Source: Streptantibioticus parmotrematis
GTDB lineage: Bacteria > Actinomycetota > Actinomycetes > Streptomycetales > Streptomycetaceae
Length of the DNA stretch: 64,000 bases
Reading direction: 5' to 3'
NCBI RefSeq assembly: GCF_019890615.1
Contig: NZ_JAINVZ010000007.1
Span: 186,001 to 250,000 of the forward strand
The stretch's first letter is position 1; each line of letters starts with the position of its first letter. Positions 17,247 through 26,921 of this stretch are shown in pieces. The notes beneath the pieces are model-generated. The model was not told where the DNA came from. It saw only the letters and a list, made by a program, of their open reading frames with translations, and did no database searches. A program made the position numbers and the translations under genes.

Positions 17247-17323
17247 AACCCGGCGTCAAGACTTCGCGCACCGATAGGTTTCCGTCCAGGACAGGCCCCT
17301 TGGCGGGCGCGGAGGGGAGCGGC

Positions 17324-18604
17324 ATGGCGGACAACCAGCGAACGGTGCGCGACCTGCGCCGCGCCAACCGAGCGGCGCTGCTGCGCCACCTGTGGTTCGA
17401 AGGCCCGCTCAGCCGCCAGGAGTTGGCACGCGACACCGGACTGAGCGCCGGGTCCATCAGCAACGTGGTGGGCGAACTCCTCGCCGACGGGCTGGTGGAG
17501 GAGGCCGGCGCGGTCGGCTCGGACGGCGGCCGCCCGCGCATCCTGCTGCGCGTCGCCGCCGACCCGGCCCGGGTGATCGGCGTGGACATCGGCGAGACCC
17601 GGGTGCGCGTCGAGCTGTTCGACCTGCTCATGGGCGAACTCGCGGTCACCGCACCCGCGTTGTCCGACAGCGGCCACGACGTGGGCCACGTCGTGCGGCT
17701 CGTCCTCGACGGCATCGCCACGGTGCTGGCCGAGACCGGCACCGACCCCTCCCGGGTGCTCGGGGTCGGCATCGGCGTGCCCGGCGTCGTCGAGCAGGGC
17801 GCCTCACCCGACGACGCGGTGGTGCACGGCCAGACCATCGGCTGGGACGCCGTGCCCCTGGCCCGCCTGCTGCGCGCCGGGACCGACCTTCCGCTGCACG
17901 TCGACAACGGCGCCAAGACGCTGGGCCAGGCGGAGATGTGGTTCGGCGCCGGACGCGGCGTGCGCAACGCGGTCATCGCGCTGATCGGCTCGGGCGTCGG
18001 CGCCTGCGTCGTCACCGACGGACGCCCGTACCGGGGTGCGACCTCCAGCGCGGGGGAGTGGGGACACACCACGATGCGGGTCGGCGGGGCGCGCTGCCGG
18101 TGCGGCGCGCCGGGGTGCCTGGAGGCGTACGTGGGCGCGGAGGCCATCGTCAGGCGCTGGGGCGGCGCGCCCGCGCACGCCTCCGAGGAGACCGCCCTCG
18201 CCGCGCTGCTGGAACGCGCCGACGACGACCCGGCCGCCCGCGCGGTGCTGGACGAGACGGCCGAGTACCTCGGCGCGGGCATCGCCGACCTCGTCAACCT
18301 CTTCAACCCCGAACGCATCGTGCTGGGCGGCTGGGCGGGCCTGATGCTCGGCCCGCGCCTGCTGTCCCGGGTGCGCGAGCACGCCGCCGCCTACGCGCTG
18401 AGGCAGCCCGGCGAACGGGTCGCGATCACCCTGGGGCGGCTCGGCGCCGAGGCGGTCACCGTGGGCGCGGCGACGTTGCCGCTGGCGCGCTTCCTGGACG
18501 ACGGGGGAAGCGCCGACCGGGCGCCGTCCACGGGAACCGACGCGGTGGTGCCGGGCGTTCAGACGGACAGGGAGGCACGCGCCCTGGCGCGCCGCGCCCG
18601 TTGA
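17324..18604 (+). CDS. ROK-family transcriptional repressor of the beta-glucoside operon
   Basis: A 426-aa protein. ATG 17324 is chosen for its GGAGGGG ribosome site at 17311; an in-frame ATG at 17300 lacks one. An N-terminal winged HTH (LRRANRAALLRHLWFEGPLS, 'ELARDTGLSAGSISNVVGEL') precedes the ROK sugar-kinase-like domain (VIGVDIGETRVRVELFD). The ROK zinc motif 'CRCGAPGCLEAY' is intact. Divergent orientation relative to the binding protein gene and the shared operator-like repeat suggest that it represses both and is released by the imported sugar or its phosphate. Confidence 0.9.
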   Translation: MADNQRTVRDLRRANRAALLRHLWFEGPLSRQELARDTGLSAGSISNVVGELLADGLVEEAGAVGSDGGRPRILLRVAADPARVIGVDIGETRVRVELFDLLMGELAVTAPALSDSGHDVGHVVRLVLDGIATVLAETGTDPSRVLGVGIGVPGVVEQGASPDDAVVHGQTIGWDAVPLARLLRAGTDLPLHVDNGAKTLGQAEMWFGAGRGVRNAVIALIGSGVGACVVTDGRPYRGATSSAGEWGHTTMRVGGARCRCGAPGCLEAYVGAEAIVRRWGGAPAHASEETALAALLERADDDPAARAVLDETAEYLGAGIADLVNLFNPERIVLGGWAGLMLGPRLLSRVREHAAAYALRQPGERVAITLGRLGAEAVTVGAATLPLARFLDDGGSADRAPSTGTDAVVPGVQTDREARALARRAR

Positions 18605-18665
18605 CGCGACGATCGCCGGGATCGCCGCCCGCCCGTTCCGCCGTCACCGCCGAGGAGCACCGCTC

Positions 18666-19481
18666 GTGACACTCCAGCAGCAGATCGTGGGCAACGCCAT
18701 GCAGATGGCGGTCTGTAGTCTGCAACCGGGCCAGACCGTGTACTGCGAGGCGGGGAAGTTCCTGTTCAAGACCTCCAACGTGACGATGGAGACCCGTCTT
18801 TCCGGCCCGGGCGCCCAGCGCGACGGCGGCGCGGGAGGCGGCGGCGGGGGCATGGGCGGTCTGCTGCGGCAGGCGATGGGCACCGCGATGCAGGTCGGCC
18901 AGCGGGTCCTGGCGGGCGAGTCGCTGGCGTTCCAGTACTTCACCTCGACCGGCGGCGAGGGCACGGTCGGCTTCGCGGGCGTGCTGCCCGGCGAGATGCG
19001 CGCCCTGGAACTGGACGGTACGCACGCCTGGTTCGCGGAGAAGGACGCGTTCGTGGCCGCCGAGTCCACGGTCGAGTTCGGCATCGCCTTCGCGGGCGCC
19101 CGGCAGGGCATGAGCGGCGGCGAGGGCTTCGTCCTGGAGAAGTTCACCGGCCGGGGCACGGTGATCATCGCGGGCGCGGGCAACTTCATCGACCTCAACC
19201 CGGCGGAGTTCGGCGGCCGCATCGAGGTCGACACCGGTTGCATCGTCGCGTTCGAGGAAGGCGTACGGTACGGGGTGCAGCGCATCGGCGGCCTCAACCG
19301 CCAGGGCATCATGAACGCGGTCTTCGGCGGCGAGGGCCTGTCGCTGGCCACGCTGGAGGGTGACGGCCGGGTGATCCTCCAGTCGATGACGCTGGAGGGC
19401 CTCGCCAACGCGCTGAAGAAGGCGGAGGGCGGCGACAAGCAGGGCCCGACCGGCGGCCTGTTCTCCACCAACGTCGGCTGA
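18666..19481 (+). CDS. AIM24/TIGR00266-family protein
   Basis: A 271-aa protein with GTG start behind GAGGAG. It has the beta-rich AIM24 fold sequence (MQMAVCSLQPGQTVYCEAG, 'GGEGTVGFAGVLPGEMRALEL', 'TGRGTVIIAGAGNFIDLN') interrupted by a Gly-rich loop (about 54-63). There is no signal peptide. The family is widespread, of unknown biochemical function, and named for a mitochondrial biogenesis protein. It stands alone between the sugar and inositol regions. Confidence 0.88.
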   Translation: MTLQQQIVGNAMQMAVCSLQPGQTVYCEAGKFLFKTSNVTMETRLSGPGAQRDGGAGGGGGGMGGLLRQAMGTAMQVGQRVLAGESLAFQYFTSTGGEGTVGFAGVLPGEMRALELDGTHAWFAEKDAFVAAESTVEFGIAFAGARQGMSGGEGFVLEKFTGRGTVIIAGAGNFIDLNPAEFGGRIEVDTGCIVAFEEGVRYGVQRIGGLNRQGIMNAVFGGEGLSLATLEGDGRVILQSMTLEGLANALKKAEGGDKQGPTGGLFSTNVG

Positions 19482-19642
19482 ACGTCTCTTCTCGACAAGC
19501 GAGTCGACCGCCATCCGGTGATCGCACCGGCATCCTCCGCGTCCCACGAGCACTCCCGTACCGCAAGCCGCACCACATCGTTCCCACCGGCCGAAGCGAC
19601 CAAGCGGGGCGGGCCCGCCCGCGAGAGGATGGCGAAAGCACC

Positions 19643-20266
19643 GTGTACCGCTGGGAGATCACCCGGGCCGCGCTGGCGCAGCGGATCGTGGCCGTGGTCC
19701 GCGCGGACAGCTACGACGAGGCGGCGGCCACCGCCGACACCTTGCTGTCGGCGGGCCTGACCACCCTGGAGATATCCCTCACCACGCCCTTCGCCCTGGA
19801 AGTCGTCACCACCATGGCCCGTGAGGTGGGCGACGACGCGGTGATCGGCGCGGGCACGGTGCTGGACGCGGCGTCGGCGCGGATGGCCATCGACGCCGGG
19901 GCGCGCTACCTCGCCGCACCCCACCTGGACGCCGAGACCGTCGCCACCGCGCACCGCTACGGCGTCCCGGTCTTCCCCGGCGCCGCCACGGCGGGCGAGA
20001 TCGTGCGCGCGCTGGAACTCGGGGCGGACGCCATCGCCGTCTTCCCGGCGTCCGCCGTCACCCCCGACTGGCTGCGCGACGTCAGGGCCGCCCTGCCGCA
20101 GGCGCCGCTCATCCCCACCTGCGGGGTCACCGACCGGACCGCCCCGCAGTGGCTCGCGGCCGGCGCGGTCGCCTGCGCCATGGGGGCCGAACTCACCGAC
20201 GGCGACCGCGACACCGTGCTCAAGCGCGTCGCCGATCTGTTGACGCGGCTGCCCGAAGCCGTCTGA
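19643..20266 (+). CDS. KDPG/KHG aldolase-like protein lacking the Schiff-base lysine
   Basis: A 207-aa TIM-barrel protein of the Eda family, with GTG start. The conserved Glu is present (E43 in TLEISL), as are 'VIGAGTVLD' and the phosphate-binding end 'GAVACAMGAEL'. The family motif with the catalytic Lys (usually xKxFPA) reads 'DAIAVFPAS', with Ala132 where Lys is expected, and the PTGG loop reads PTCG. Classical class I aldolase chemistry would therefore be lost, or another lysine must substitute. Its position beside iolG suggests a role in sugar-acid or inositol metabolism, but this is inference. Confidence 0.8.
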   Translation: MYRWEITRAALAQRIVAVVRADSYDEAAATADTLLSAGLTTLEISLTTPFALEVVTTMAREVGDDAVIGAGTVLDAASARMAIDAGARYLAAPHLDAETVATAHRYGVPVFPGAATAGEIVRALELGADAIAVFPASAVTPDWLRDVRAALPQAPLIPTCGVTDRTAPQWLAAGAVACAMGAELTDGDRDTVLKRVADLLTRLPEAV

Positions 20267-20359
20267 CCCGGCCGCCCGAAGCCGCGTGACCAGCCCGTCC
20301 GGCGTCGCCTGATCCGCCTGCCCGACGCCGCCGGACCGGCTGCCCGGCGCCGCCCGGCG

Positions 20360-21367
20360 TCAGACGTGTTCGGCGATCTCCGCCACCTGTACCGGGCGGT
20401 GCTCACGACGCGAGACCTCGCACGCCTCCGCCACCAGGAGGGCCTTCAGCGCTTCGCCGCCCTCGCAGGGGTTGCCGGTCGCGCCCTTCACCACGTCCAC
20501 GAACGTGCGCAGTTCGGCCCGGTACGCCGGTGCGAAGCGCTCCAGGAAACCGCCCCACGGGTGCGCGGGGGCGGGCGCGCCGTCCGGCTCGGTCGAGGTC
20601 AGCGGCGTGCGGGCGTCCACGCCCACCGCCAACTGGTCGTCCTCGCCCGCCAGTTCCATGCGTACGTCGTAGCCCGCGCCGTTGTAGCGCGTCGCCGTGG
20701 CGGTCGCGAGCGTGCCGTCGTCCAGGGTCAGCAGCGCGGCCGCGGTGTCCACGTCGCCCGACGCCGCGAAGAAGTCCGCGCCGCCGTTGGAGCCGGTCGC
20801 GTAGACCTCCGCGACCTCGCGTCCGGTGACCCAGCGCAGGATGTCGAAGTCGTGGATCAGGCAGTCCCGGTACAGCCCGCCGGACAGCGGCACGTACGCG
20901 GCCGGGGGCGGCTCGGGGTCGGAGGTGATCGCGCGCACGGTGTGCAGGCGGCCCAGCTTGCCCGCCCGCACCGCCTCGCGCGCCGCGCGGTAGCCCGCGT
21001 CGAAACGGCGCTGGAAGCCGATCTGCAACACGCTGCCCGCCGCCTCGACCTCGCGCAGCGCGGCCACCGTGCCGGGCAGGTCGGTGGCGATGGGCTTCTC
21101 GCAGAACGCGGGCAGCCCGGCGCGGGCGGCCCGCCCGATCAGCTCGGCGTGCGCGGCCGTGGCCGAGGTGATGACCACCGCGTCCACGCCCGCGCCGAAG
21201 ACGGCGTCCACGGAGCCCGCGTCGACGGCGCCCAGGCTCGCCGCGAGGTCCGCGGAGCGGGCCGGGTCGGCGTCGGCGACCAGCAGTTCCGCGACATCCT
21301 CGTGGTCCCGCAACGCCTTGGCGTGAAAGGCGCCGATCCGGCCTGCGCCGACAAGTCCGATGCGCAT
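20360..21367 (-). CDS. iolG: Inositol 2-dehydrogenase
   Basis: A 335-aa Gfo/Idh/MocA oxidoreductase; ATG 21367 begins exactly at the Rossmann fold (MRIGLVGAGRIGAFHAKAL). The EKP motif (K91) and the catalytic block 'CLIHDFDILRW' (H172, D173, D175) are intact. It oxidises myo-inositol to scyllo-inosose with NAD, the first step of the pathway. It lies downstream of iolE with a 152-nt gap that contains direct repeats of TGACGGGTTC, so it may have its own promoter. Confidence 0.92.
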   Translation of the reverse strand: MRIGLVGAGRIGAFHAKALRDHEDVAELLVADADPARSADLAASLGAVDAGSVDAVFGAGVDAVVITSATAAHAELIGRAARAGLPAFCEKPIATDLPGTVAALREVEAAGSVLQIGFQRRFDAGYRAAREAVRAGKLGRLHTVRAITSDPEPPPAAYVPLSGGLYRDCLIHDFDILRWVTGREVAEVYATGSNGGADFFAASGDVDTAAALLTLDDGTLATATATRYNGAGYDVRMELAGEDDQLAVGVDARTPLTSTEPDGAPAPAHPWGGFLERFAPAYRAELRTFVDVVKGATGNPCEGGEALKALLVAEACEVSRREHRPVQVAEIAEHV

Positions 21368-21519
21368 GTGCTCGCTGTCCTCTCTGGTGACGGTCTGTGC
21401 TGACGGGTTCCCGTGTGACGGGTTCGTTTGACGACTTTTCAGGTATCGGTTGCGTACGACGGGTCTTCGGGTGACGGACTTGCACGGCAGCGGTGCGTGC
21501 CCCGGGGCGCCCGGAACGG

Positions 21520-22440
21520 CTAGGCGCCGCAGCCGCGCAGGAAGCGCCGGGTGCGCCGGGCGATGGGCAGCGGCCGGTCGGGAGCGCAGGGGTACATGTC
21601 CTGCTCGACGATGGCGAACAGGTCCACGCCGAGCTTCTGCGCGGCCCGCAGCACCGGCGGCAACTCGGGTACGCCGAGCGGCGGTTCGCACATCACGCCG
21701 CGCCGCACCGCCGGGCCGAACGGCACCTCGTGCGCCACCACGTCGGCCAGGATCGCGGGGTCGACCTGCTTCAGGTGCAGGTAGCCGATGCGTTCCCCGT
21801 AGGTCTCGATCAGCTTGACGTTGTCGCCGCCGCAGTACGCGTAGTGGCCGGTGTCCAGGCACAGGCTCACCAGGTCCGCGTCGGTGGAGTCCAGGAAGCG
21901 GACCACGTGCTCCTCGGTGTCCACGTGGGTGTCGGCGTGCGGATGGACGACCACCCGCAGCCCGTATCGCTCGCGCACCTCGCGGGCGAGACGTTCGGTG
22001 CCGGTGGCCAGATCGCGCCACTGCGCGCTGGTCAGCTCCCGGGGCTCCAGCTCCCGCGCGGTCTTGTCGTCGCGCCAGAACGCCGGGATGACGACCAGGT
22101 GCCCCGCGCCCATCGCCTGGGCGAGCGCGGCGACCTCGCCGACGTGCGCCCAGGTGGCGTCCCAGACGTCGGGGCCGCGGTGCAGCGCGGTGAAGACCGT
22201 TCCCGCCGAGACCTGGAGGTGACGCTGCGTCAATTCGTCGCGCAGCCGGGACGGTTCGGTGGGCAGGTAGCCGTACGGGCCCAGCTCGATCCACTCGTAG
22301 CCCGCCTCGCTCACCTCGTCCAGGAAGCGGGCCCAGGGCACCTGCACAGGGTCGTCGGGGAACCACACGCCCCAGGAGTCGGGCGCGGAGCCGACCCGGA
22401 TGCGGTCCAGGACCGGTGCGGTGGTGCGGTCGGCGCTCAT
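21520..22440 (-). CDS. iolE: Inosose dehydratase-type TIM-barrel enzyme
   Basis: A 306-aa sugar-phosphate isomerase/epimerase-like protein. It opens with '[15 protein letters not shown]', characteristic of inosose dehydratases, and carries metal ligands in '[17 protein letters not shown]', [14 protein letters not shown] and IVEQD. The reaction is dehydration of scyllo-inosose to the trihydroxycyclohexanedione used by IolD. Its start overlaps the ATPase stop (22437-22440), so it is translated with the importer operon. Confidence 0.88.
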   Translation of the reverse strand: MSADRTTAPVLDRIRVGSAPDSWGVWFPDDPVQVPWARFLDEVSEAGYEWIELGPYGYLPTEPSRLRDELTQRHLQVSAGTVFTALHRGPDVWDATWAHVGEVAALAQAMGAGHLVVIPAFWRDDKTARELEPRELTSAQWRDLATGTERLAREVRERYGLRVVVHPHADTHVDTEEHVVRFLDSTDADLVSLCLDTGHYAYCGGDNVKLIETYGERIGYLHLKQVDPAILADVVAHEVPFGPAVRRGVMCEPPLGVPELPPVLRAAQKLGVDLFAIVEQDMYPCAPDRPLPIARRTRRFLRGCGA

Positions 22441-23393
22441 GCGGTGTGCTCCTCACGGGTCTCGTCCGGACCGCCGGTGCCATCGGCTTCGTCGGCGGCT
22501 TCGGCTTCGGCTTGGGCTTCAGGGGCGGCGTCCGGGTCCTTCGGCAGCTCGTCCGTGTCGACGCCGCGTACCTGCGCCAACTCGTGCTTGAGAGCCGCCA
22601 GTTCGGCGCCGCCCGCCATGTGGTGGGTGAGCTGGTCGAGGGCGATCTCGTCGCGGGCGGCGCTCAGCTCGACGGTGCCGAGCCGCAGCACGGTGAAGTG
22701 GTCGCCGACCATGTAGGCGTGGTGCGGATTGTGGGTGATGAAGATGACGCCGAGCCCGCGTTCGCGTGCCGCCGCGATGTACTTCAGCACGACGCCGGAC
22801 TGCTTGACGCCGAGTGCCGCGGTCGGCTCGTCCAGGATCAGCGCCCGGGCGCCGAAGTGCACCGCGCGGGCGATCGCCACGGACTGCCGCTGGCCGCCGG
22901 ACAGGGAGCCGATGGGCTGCTCCAGGTCGTCCAGCACGATGCCCATCGCGCGCAGTTCCCCGTCGCACACGCGCTTCATCCGGGCGATGTCGAGTCTGCG
23001 TACCGGCCAGGGACCGCGGGTGAGTTCAGAGCCCAGGAAGAAGTTGCGCCACACCGGCATCAGCGGCACGGTCGCCAGGTCCTGGTAGACGGTGGCGATG
23101 CCCCGGCCGAGCGCCTCGCGCGGATTGTTCAGCCGCACCGGAGCGCCGTCGATCAGGTACTCGCCCTCGGTGTGCTGGTGCAGCCCCGAGACCACCTTGA
23201 TCAGGGTGGACTTGCCGGCGCCGTTGTCACCGAGGACACACGTCACGGTGGACGGCCGGACCACCAGGTCCACGCCGTGCAGCGCGCGCACGTTGCCGTA
23301 CGACTTGCCGACGCCCCTCAGCTCCACGAGGGGCGGCGCGGCGGAGGATCCCACGAGTTCGGGGGCGCAGAAGGCGGGGGTGGTGTCGGACAT
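22437..23393 (-). CDS. Inositol/ribose-type ABC transporter ATP-binding protein
   Basis: A 318-aa single-domain ATPase (half the length of RbsA-type double ATPases). Walker [10 protein letters not shown] is at 55-63, the signature LSGGQ at 164-168, Walker B ALILDEPT at 184-191 and the H-loop in IFITHN. An acidic Ala/Glu/Asp-rich tail (about 275-318) replaces a second domain. It powers the adjacent permease on the cytoplasmic face. Single-domain CUT2 ATPases of this kind are common in actinomycetes. Confidence 0.93.
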   Translation of the reverse strand: MSDTTPAFCAPELVGSSAAPPLVELRGVGKSYGNVRALHGVDLVVRPSTVTCVLGDNGAGKSTLIKVVSGLHQHTEGEYLIDGAPVRLNNPREALGRGIATVYQDLATVPLMPVWRNFFLGSELTRGPWPVRRLDIARMKRVCDGELRAMGIVLDDLEQPIGSLSGGQRQSVAIARAVHFGARALILDEPTAALGVKQSGVVLKYIAAARERGLGVIFITHNPHHAYMVGDHFTVLRLGTVELSAARDEIALDQLTHHMAGGAELAALKHELAQVRGVDTDELPKDPDAAPEAQAEAEAADEADGTGGPDETREEHTA

Positions 23394-23399
23394 CGTGCC

Positions 23400-24458
23400 T
23401 CACCTCCGGGTCGCCTGGCGGCGTACCCACAGATTGACCAGCGTCGCCGCGAGCAGCATCACGCCGAGGAAGAACTTGAACCAGTCGGGGTTCCAGTTGG
23501 CATAGACGATGCCCTGGGTGACCATCCCGAAGATGAACGCGCCGATCACCGCGCCGACCGCCGACCCGTACCCGCCGGTGAGCAGGCAGCCACCGATGAC
23601 GGCCGCGATGATGTAGAGGAACTCGTTGCCGACGCCCTCGCCCGACTGCACGGTGTCGAACGAGAACAGCTGGTTCATGCCGACGAACCAGGCGGCGAAT
23701 CCCACCGACATGAACAGCGCGATCTTGGTGAGGCCGACCGGCACGCCCACCGAGCGGGCGCTGTCGCGATTGCCACCGACCGCGAAGATCCAGTTGCCGA
23801 ACTTGGTGCGCAGCAGCACCCAGGTGGCGATCGCGGCGAACCCCAGCCACCAGAACACCGTGACCTTCACCTGCACGCCGTCGATGCCGACGCTGGAGGC
23901 GAAGACCGCCTTCGCCTGCCCGAAGCCGTCCATGTCGCTGATGGAGTCGGTGGCGACGTTGCCGGTGAGCAGCTTGGTGACGGCCAGGTTGAGGCCCTGG
24001 AGCATCAGGAACGTGCCGAGGGTGACCAGGAAGCTGGGCAGCCCGGTGCGCATCAGCAGGAAGCCGTTGAGCGCGCCGATGCCCAGCGACACGGCGAGCG
24101 CCACCAGCACCCCGACCCACACGTTCTGGGTGAGCTGCCAGCTGACCATGGACGCGGTGAGCGCCGAGGTGATCACCGCGACACCGGCCGACAGGTCGAA
24201 CTCGCCACCGATCATCAGCAGCGCCACCGGCAGCGCGACGATGCCGATGGTGGAGCTCTGGTAGAGCACGGTCGCCAGCGAGTCCATCTGCCGGAACGGC
24301 GGCGCGACCGCGAAGAAGAACAGGTACACGGCCAACGCACCGATGAGTGCGCCCACTTCGGGCCTGGCCAGCACCCGGCGCGGCAGCGAGCGCCGCGTGG
24401 TGCGGGCGCCGGGCGCCGTCGCGGGGGCCTTACCGGGCGGGACGGCGGTCTCGGTCAT
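23400..24458 (-). CDS. Inositol/ribose-type ABC transporter permease
   Basis: A 352-aa membrane protein with about 9-10 helices and a Pro/Ala-rich cytoplasmic N-terminus. The CUT2 signature 'GGCLLTGGYGSAVGAVIG' is near residue 300. ATG 24458 is supported by position: the binding-protein gene ends at 24464, 5 nt away. Together with the ATPase and lipoprotein it makes a complete CUT2 importer, and its place between iolE and the divergent iolC operon points to inositol. Confidence 0.92.
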   Translation of the reverse strand: MTETAVPPGKAPATAPGARTTRRSLPRRVLARPEVGALIGALAVYLFFFAVAPPFRQMDSLATVLYQSSTIGIVALPVALLMIGGEFDLSAGVAVITSALTASMVSWQLTQNVWVGVLVALAVSLGIGALNGFLLMRTGLPSFLVTLGTFLMLQGLNLAVTKLLTGNVATDSISDMDGFGQAKAVFASSVGIDGVQVKVTVFWWLGFAAIATWVLLRTKFGNWIFAVGGNRDSARSVGVPVGLTKIALFMSVGFAAWFVGMNQLFSFDTVQSGEGVGNEFLYIIAAVIGGCLLTGGYGSAVGAVIGAFIFGMVTQGIVYANWNPDWFKFFLGVMLLAATLVNLWVRRQATRR

Positions 24459-24463
24459 CGCGA

Positions 24464-25474
24464 TCACCGGGTCCCGTCGGCGGCGAACTTCGCGACGCTC
24501 GCCACGTTGCTCTTGTCCACGAAGGCCGGACCGGTCAGCACCGCCTGACCGCCACCGCTGGTGTCGCCGTTGTACTTGTAGAGCCACAGGCCGTCGATGG
24601 CGAGATAGCCCTGAAGGTACGGCTGCTGGTCCACCGCGAGTTGGATCGAGCCGTCCTTGATGGCGTTCACCAGATCGGAGTTGAGGTCGAAGGTGGCGAT
24701 CCTCGCCTTGCTGCCCGCGTCCGACTCGGCCTGCACGGCGGTCAGCGCGAAGGGCGCGCCCAGCGTCACGATCTCGTCGATCGAGTGGTCCTGCTGGAGC
24801 TTGGCGGTGAGGGTGGACTTCACCGACGGCATGTCGGTGCCGTTGACGTAGAGGATGTCGGTGCGGCCGTGGAAGGTCTTCTTCAGACCGGCGCAGCGGT
24901 CCTCCAGCGACACGTTGCCCTGCTCGTGGATGACGCACAGCACGTGCTTGGCGCCGGACTGGTCAAGTTTGTCGCCGAGTTCCTGACCGGCGATGCCGTC
25001 GTCCTGGCCGAAGTACTCCAGCAGCCCCTGCGACTTCCAGTCCTCGATGCCCGCGTTGAGGCCGACGACCGGGATGCCCGCCTTCTCCGCCTGGGTCACC
25101 ACGCCCTTCATCGCGTCCGGCTTGGCGAGGGTGACGGCTATGCCGGCGACCTTCTGGTCGATGGCGTTCTGCACGAGGTTGGCCTGGTTGGCGGCGTTGG
25201 GGTCGGCCGAGTAGACGAGATCGACGTTGTCCTTGGCGGCGGCCGCCTGCGCGCCCTTGCGCACCAGGTCCCAGAAGGTGTCGCCGGGCCCGGCGTGGGT
25301 GACCATGGCGATCTTGATGCGCGGGGTGTTCGCGTGCCCGGCGGCCAGCGCGTCGGCCGCCTCCTGGGCCCGCTTGCCGCCATGGGCGCTGGCGCAGCCG
25401 GACAGGGCCAGCAGTCCGGCCGCGCAGGCGGCGACGACGGCGACGGCCCTGCGCCTTCTGGTTGTGGGTTCCAT
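24464..25474 (-). CDS. Inositol/ribose-type substrate-binding lipoprotein
   Basis: A 336-aa periplasmic-binding-protein type 1 with signal peptide and lipobox LSGC (Cys27). The mature part follows the RbsB pattern: 'IKIAMVTHAGPGDTFWDLV', 'QNAIDQKVAGIAVTLA', 'GIPVVGLNAGIEDWKSQGL', 'IATFDLNSDLVNAIKDGS'. It is the first gene of the minus-strand unit and is read from the promoter region facing iolC. Substrate assigned by context. Confidence 0.92.
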   Translation of the reverse strand: MEPTTRRRRAVAVVAACAAGLLALSGCASAHGGKRAQEAADALAAGHANTPRIKIAMVTHAGPGDTFWDLVRKGAQAAAAKDNVDLVYSADPNAANQANLVQNAIDQKVAGIAVTLAKPDAMKGVVTQAEKAGIPVVGLNAGIEDWKSQGLLEYFGQDDGIAGQELGDKLDQSGAKHVLCVIHEQGNVSLEDRCAGLKKTFHGRTDILYVNGTDMPSVKSTLTAKLQQDHSIDEIVTLGAPFALTAVQAESDAGSKARIATFDLNSDLVNAIKDGSIQLAVDQQPYLQGYLAIDGLWLYKYNGDTSGGGQAVLTGPAFVDKSNVASVAKFAADGTR

Positions 25475-25813
25475 CGGTCCTGTACCTCACACTGCGAAGA
25501 GACGGGCGGGGGCGGGGGTCGGGGACGGGGGAGTGGCGGACGGGCGGAGTGCGAAACGGCGGTCGGCGGGTCGGCCGCCGGTCCGGAGCCAACCGGCTGG
25601 CCGCGGTGGTGTCAAGACTTTGTTATGACATTCGTTCATCTCGACGTAACGGCGCAGCAACGGCGTCCGGGGCTGTCGGGTCCTGACGTTCGAATGTAAG
25701 GACAAAGCGTTGACATGGCTCCGCGGCGCGGGCTAGACCAGAGGCGCGACGCGACCGCACCGGTGGCGCGGCGCGAGCACCCGTGCCGACCGCGGACCAC
25801 GAGGAGCGTGGGC
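25475..25813. promoter_or_regulatory. Divergent inositol promoter with inverted 17-bp operator pair
   Basis: This 339-nt gap separates the importer operon (minus) from iolC (plus). CTTTGTTATGACATTCG (25618-25634) and CGAATGTAAGGACAAAG (25691-25707) are inverted copies matching at 14 of 17 positions, 56 nt apart. One faces each operon, an arrangement suited to a dimeric repressor that could loop the DNA. TTGACA at 25709 lies directly beside the right copy. The remaining sequence is G/C-rich with no recognisable gene. Confidence 0.7.
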
Positions 25814-26839
25814 ATGACGCAGCCGTACGACCTGATCACCATGGGACGGATCGGGGTGGACATCTATCCCCTCCAGACCGGGGTACCGCTGGCCGAGGTC
25901 GAGACGTTCGGGAAGTTCCTCGGCGGGTCGGCCACCAACGTCGCCGTCGCCGCCGCCCGCCTCGGCCGCCGCACCGCGGTGATCAGCCGCACCGGACGCG
26001 ATCCGTTCGGCGACTACCTGCACCGGGCGCTGGCGGACTTCCGGGTGGACGACCGCTGGGTGACCGCCGTCGACGGCCTGCCGACCCCCGTCACCTTCTG
26101 CGAGATCTTCCCACCGGACGACTTCCCGCTCTACTTCTACCGCCTCCCCAAGGCCCCCGACCTGGAGATCCACGCCGACGACCTCGACCTCGCCGCCGTC
26201 GCCGCCGCCCGCGTCTTCTGGATGACCGGCACCGGCCTGTGCGCCGAACCCAGCCGCACCGCCACCCTGACGGCGTTGCGCGCCAGAAGCGCGGCCGCGA
26301 GCAGCGAAGAGGCCCGGGGTGCGGGTGCCGGGAGCGCGACAGCGGGCAGCGAGGGGACCGGCGCCGCCGGGCCCGCCGTGACCGTCTTCGACCTCGACTG
26401 GCGGCCGATGTTCTGGAAGGACCCCGACGAGGCCCGCCCGCACTACGCGGAGGCCCTGCGGCACGCCACCGTGGCCGTCGGCAACCTCGACGAGTGCGAG
26501 ATCGCCACCGGCGTACGCGAACCCCAGGCCTGCGCCGAGGCGTTGCTGACCGCGGGCGTGCGACTCGCCGTCGTCAAGCAGGGCCCCAAGGGCGTGCTGG
26601 CGCTGCGCGCGAACGGTGAACGCGCCGAGGTCGCGCCGTTCGCGGTCGACGTCGTCAACGGCCTCGGTGCGGGCGACGCGTTCGGCGGGGCGCTCTGCCA
26701 CGGCCTGCTCGCCGGCTGGGACCTGGAACGCACCACGCGGTACGCCAACGCCGCGGGCGCCATCGTCGCCTCCCGGCTCGCGTGTTCCTCGGCGATGCCC
26801 AAGGACGCGGAGGTGGCCGCCCTGCTCGCGGGCGGCTGA
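25814..26839 (+). CDS. iolC: 5-dehydro-2-deoxygluconokinase
   Basis: A 341-aa PfkB-family kinase. ATG 25814 is chosen because of GAGGAG at 25801; the in-frame ATG at 25715 has a non-homologous leader. 'DLITMGRIGVDIYPLQ' at 6-21, 'FLGGSATNVAVAAARLG' and the anion hole with catalytic D288 in 'NGLGAGDAFGGAL' are all present. An Ala/Gly/Ser-rich insert (about 160-185) is unusual. It phosphorylates 5-dehydro-2-deoxy-D-gluconate in inositol breakdown and heads the plus-strand operon. Confidence 0.92.
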   Translation: MTQPYDLITMGRIGVDIYPLQTGVPLAEVETFGKFLGGSATNVAVAAARLGRRTAVISRTGRDPFGDYLHRALADFRVDDRWVTAVDGLPTPVTFCEIFPPDDFPLYFYRLPKAPDLEIHADDLDLAAVAAARVFWMTGTGLCAEPSRTATLTALRARSAAASSEEARGAGAGSATAGSEGTGAAGPAVTVFDLDWRPMFWKDPDEARPHYAEALRHATVAVGNLDECEIATGVREPQACAEALLTAGVRLAVVKQGPKGVLALRANGERAEVAPFAVDVVNGLGAGDAFGGALCHGLLAGWDLERTTRYANAAGAIVASRLACSSAMPKDAEVAALLAGG

Positions 26840-26921
26840 CCCGGCCCCGCCCGTCTTCCGCAACGACGTCGCGGGTGCCGCGTTCCCGGCGCCCGCGATC
26901 CCGCCCGAAAAGAGAGCCCCC

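Noticed and set aside
20360-22483. Apparent 707-codon fusion of iolG with upstream sequence
   Set aside because: The extension beyond ATG 21367 is out of frame with iolE and consists of Arg/Pro/Ala shadow sequence.
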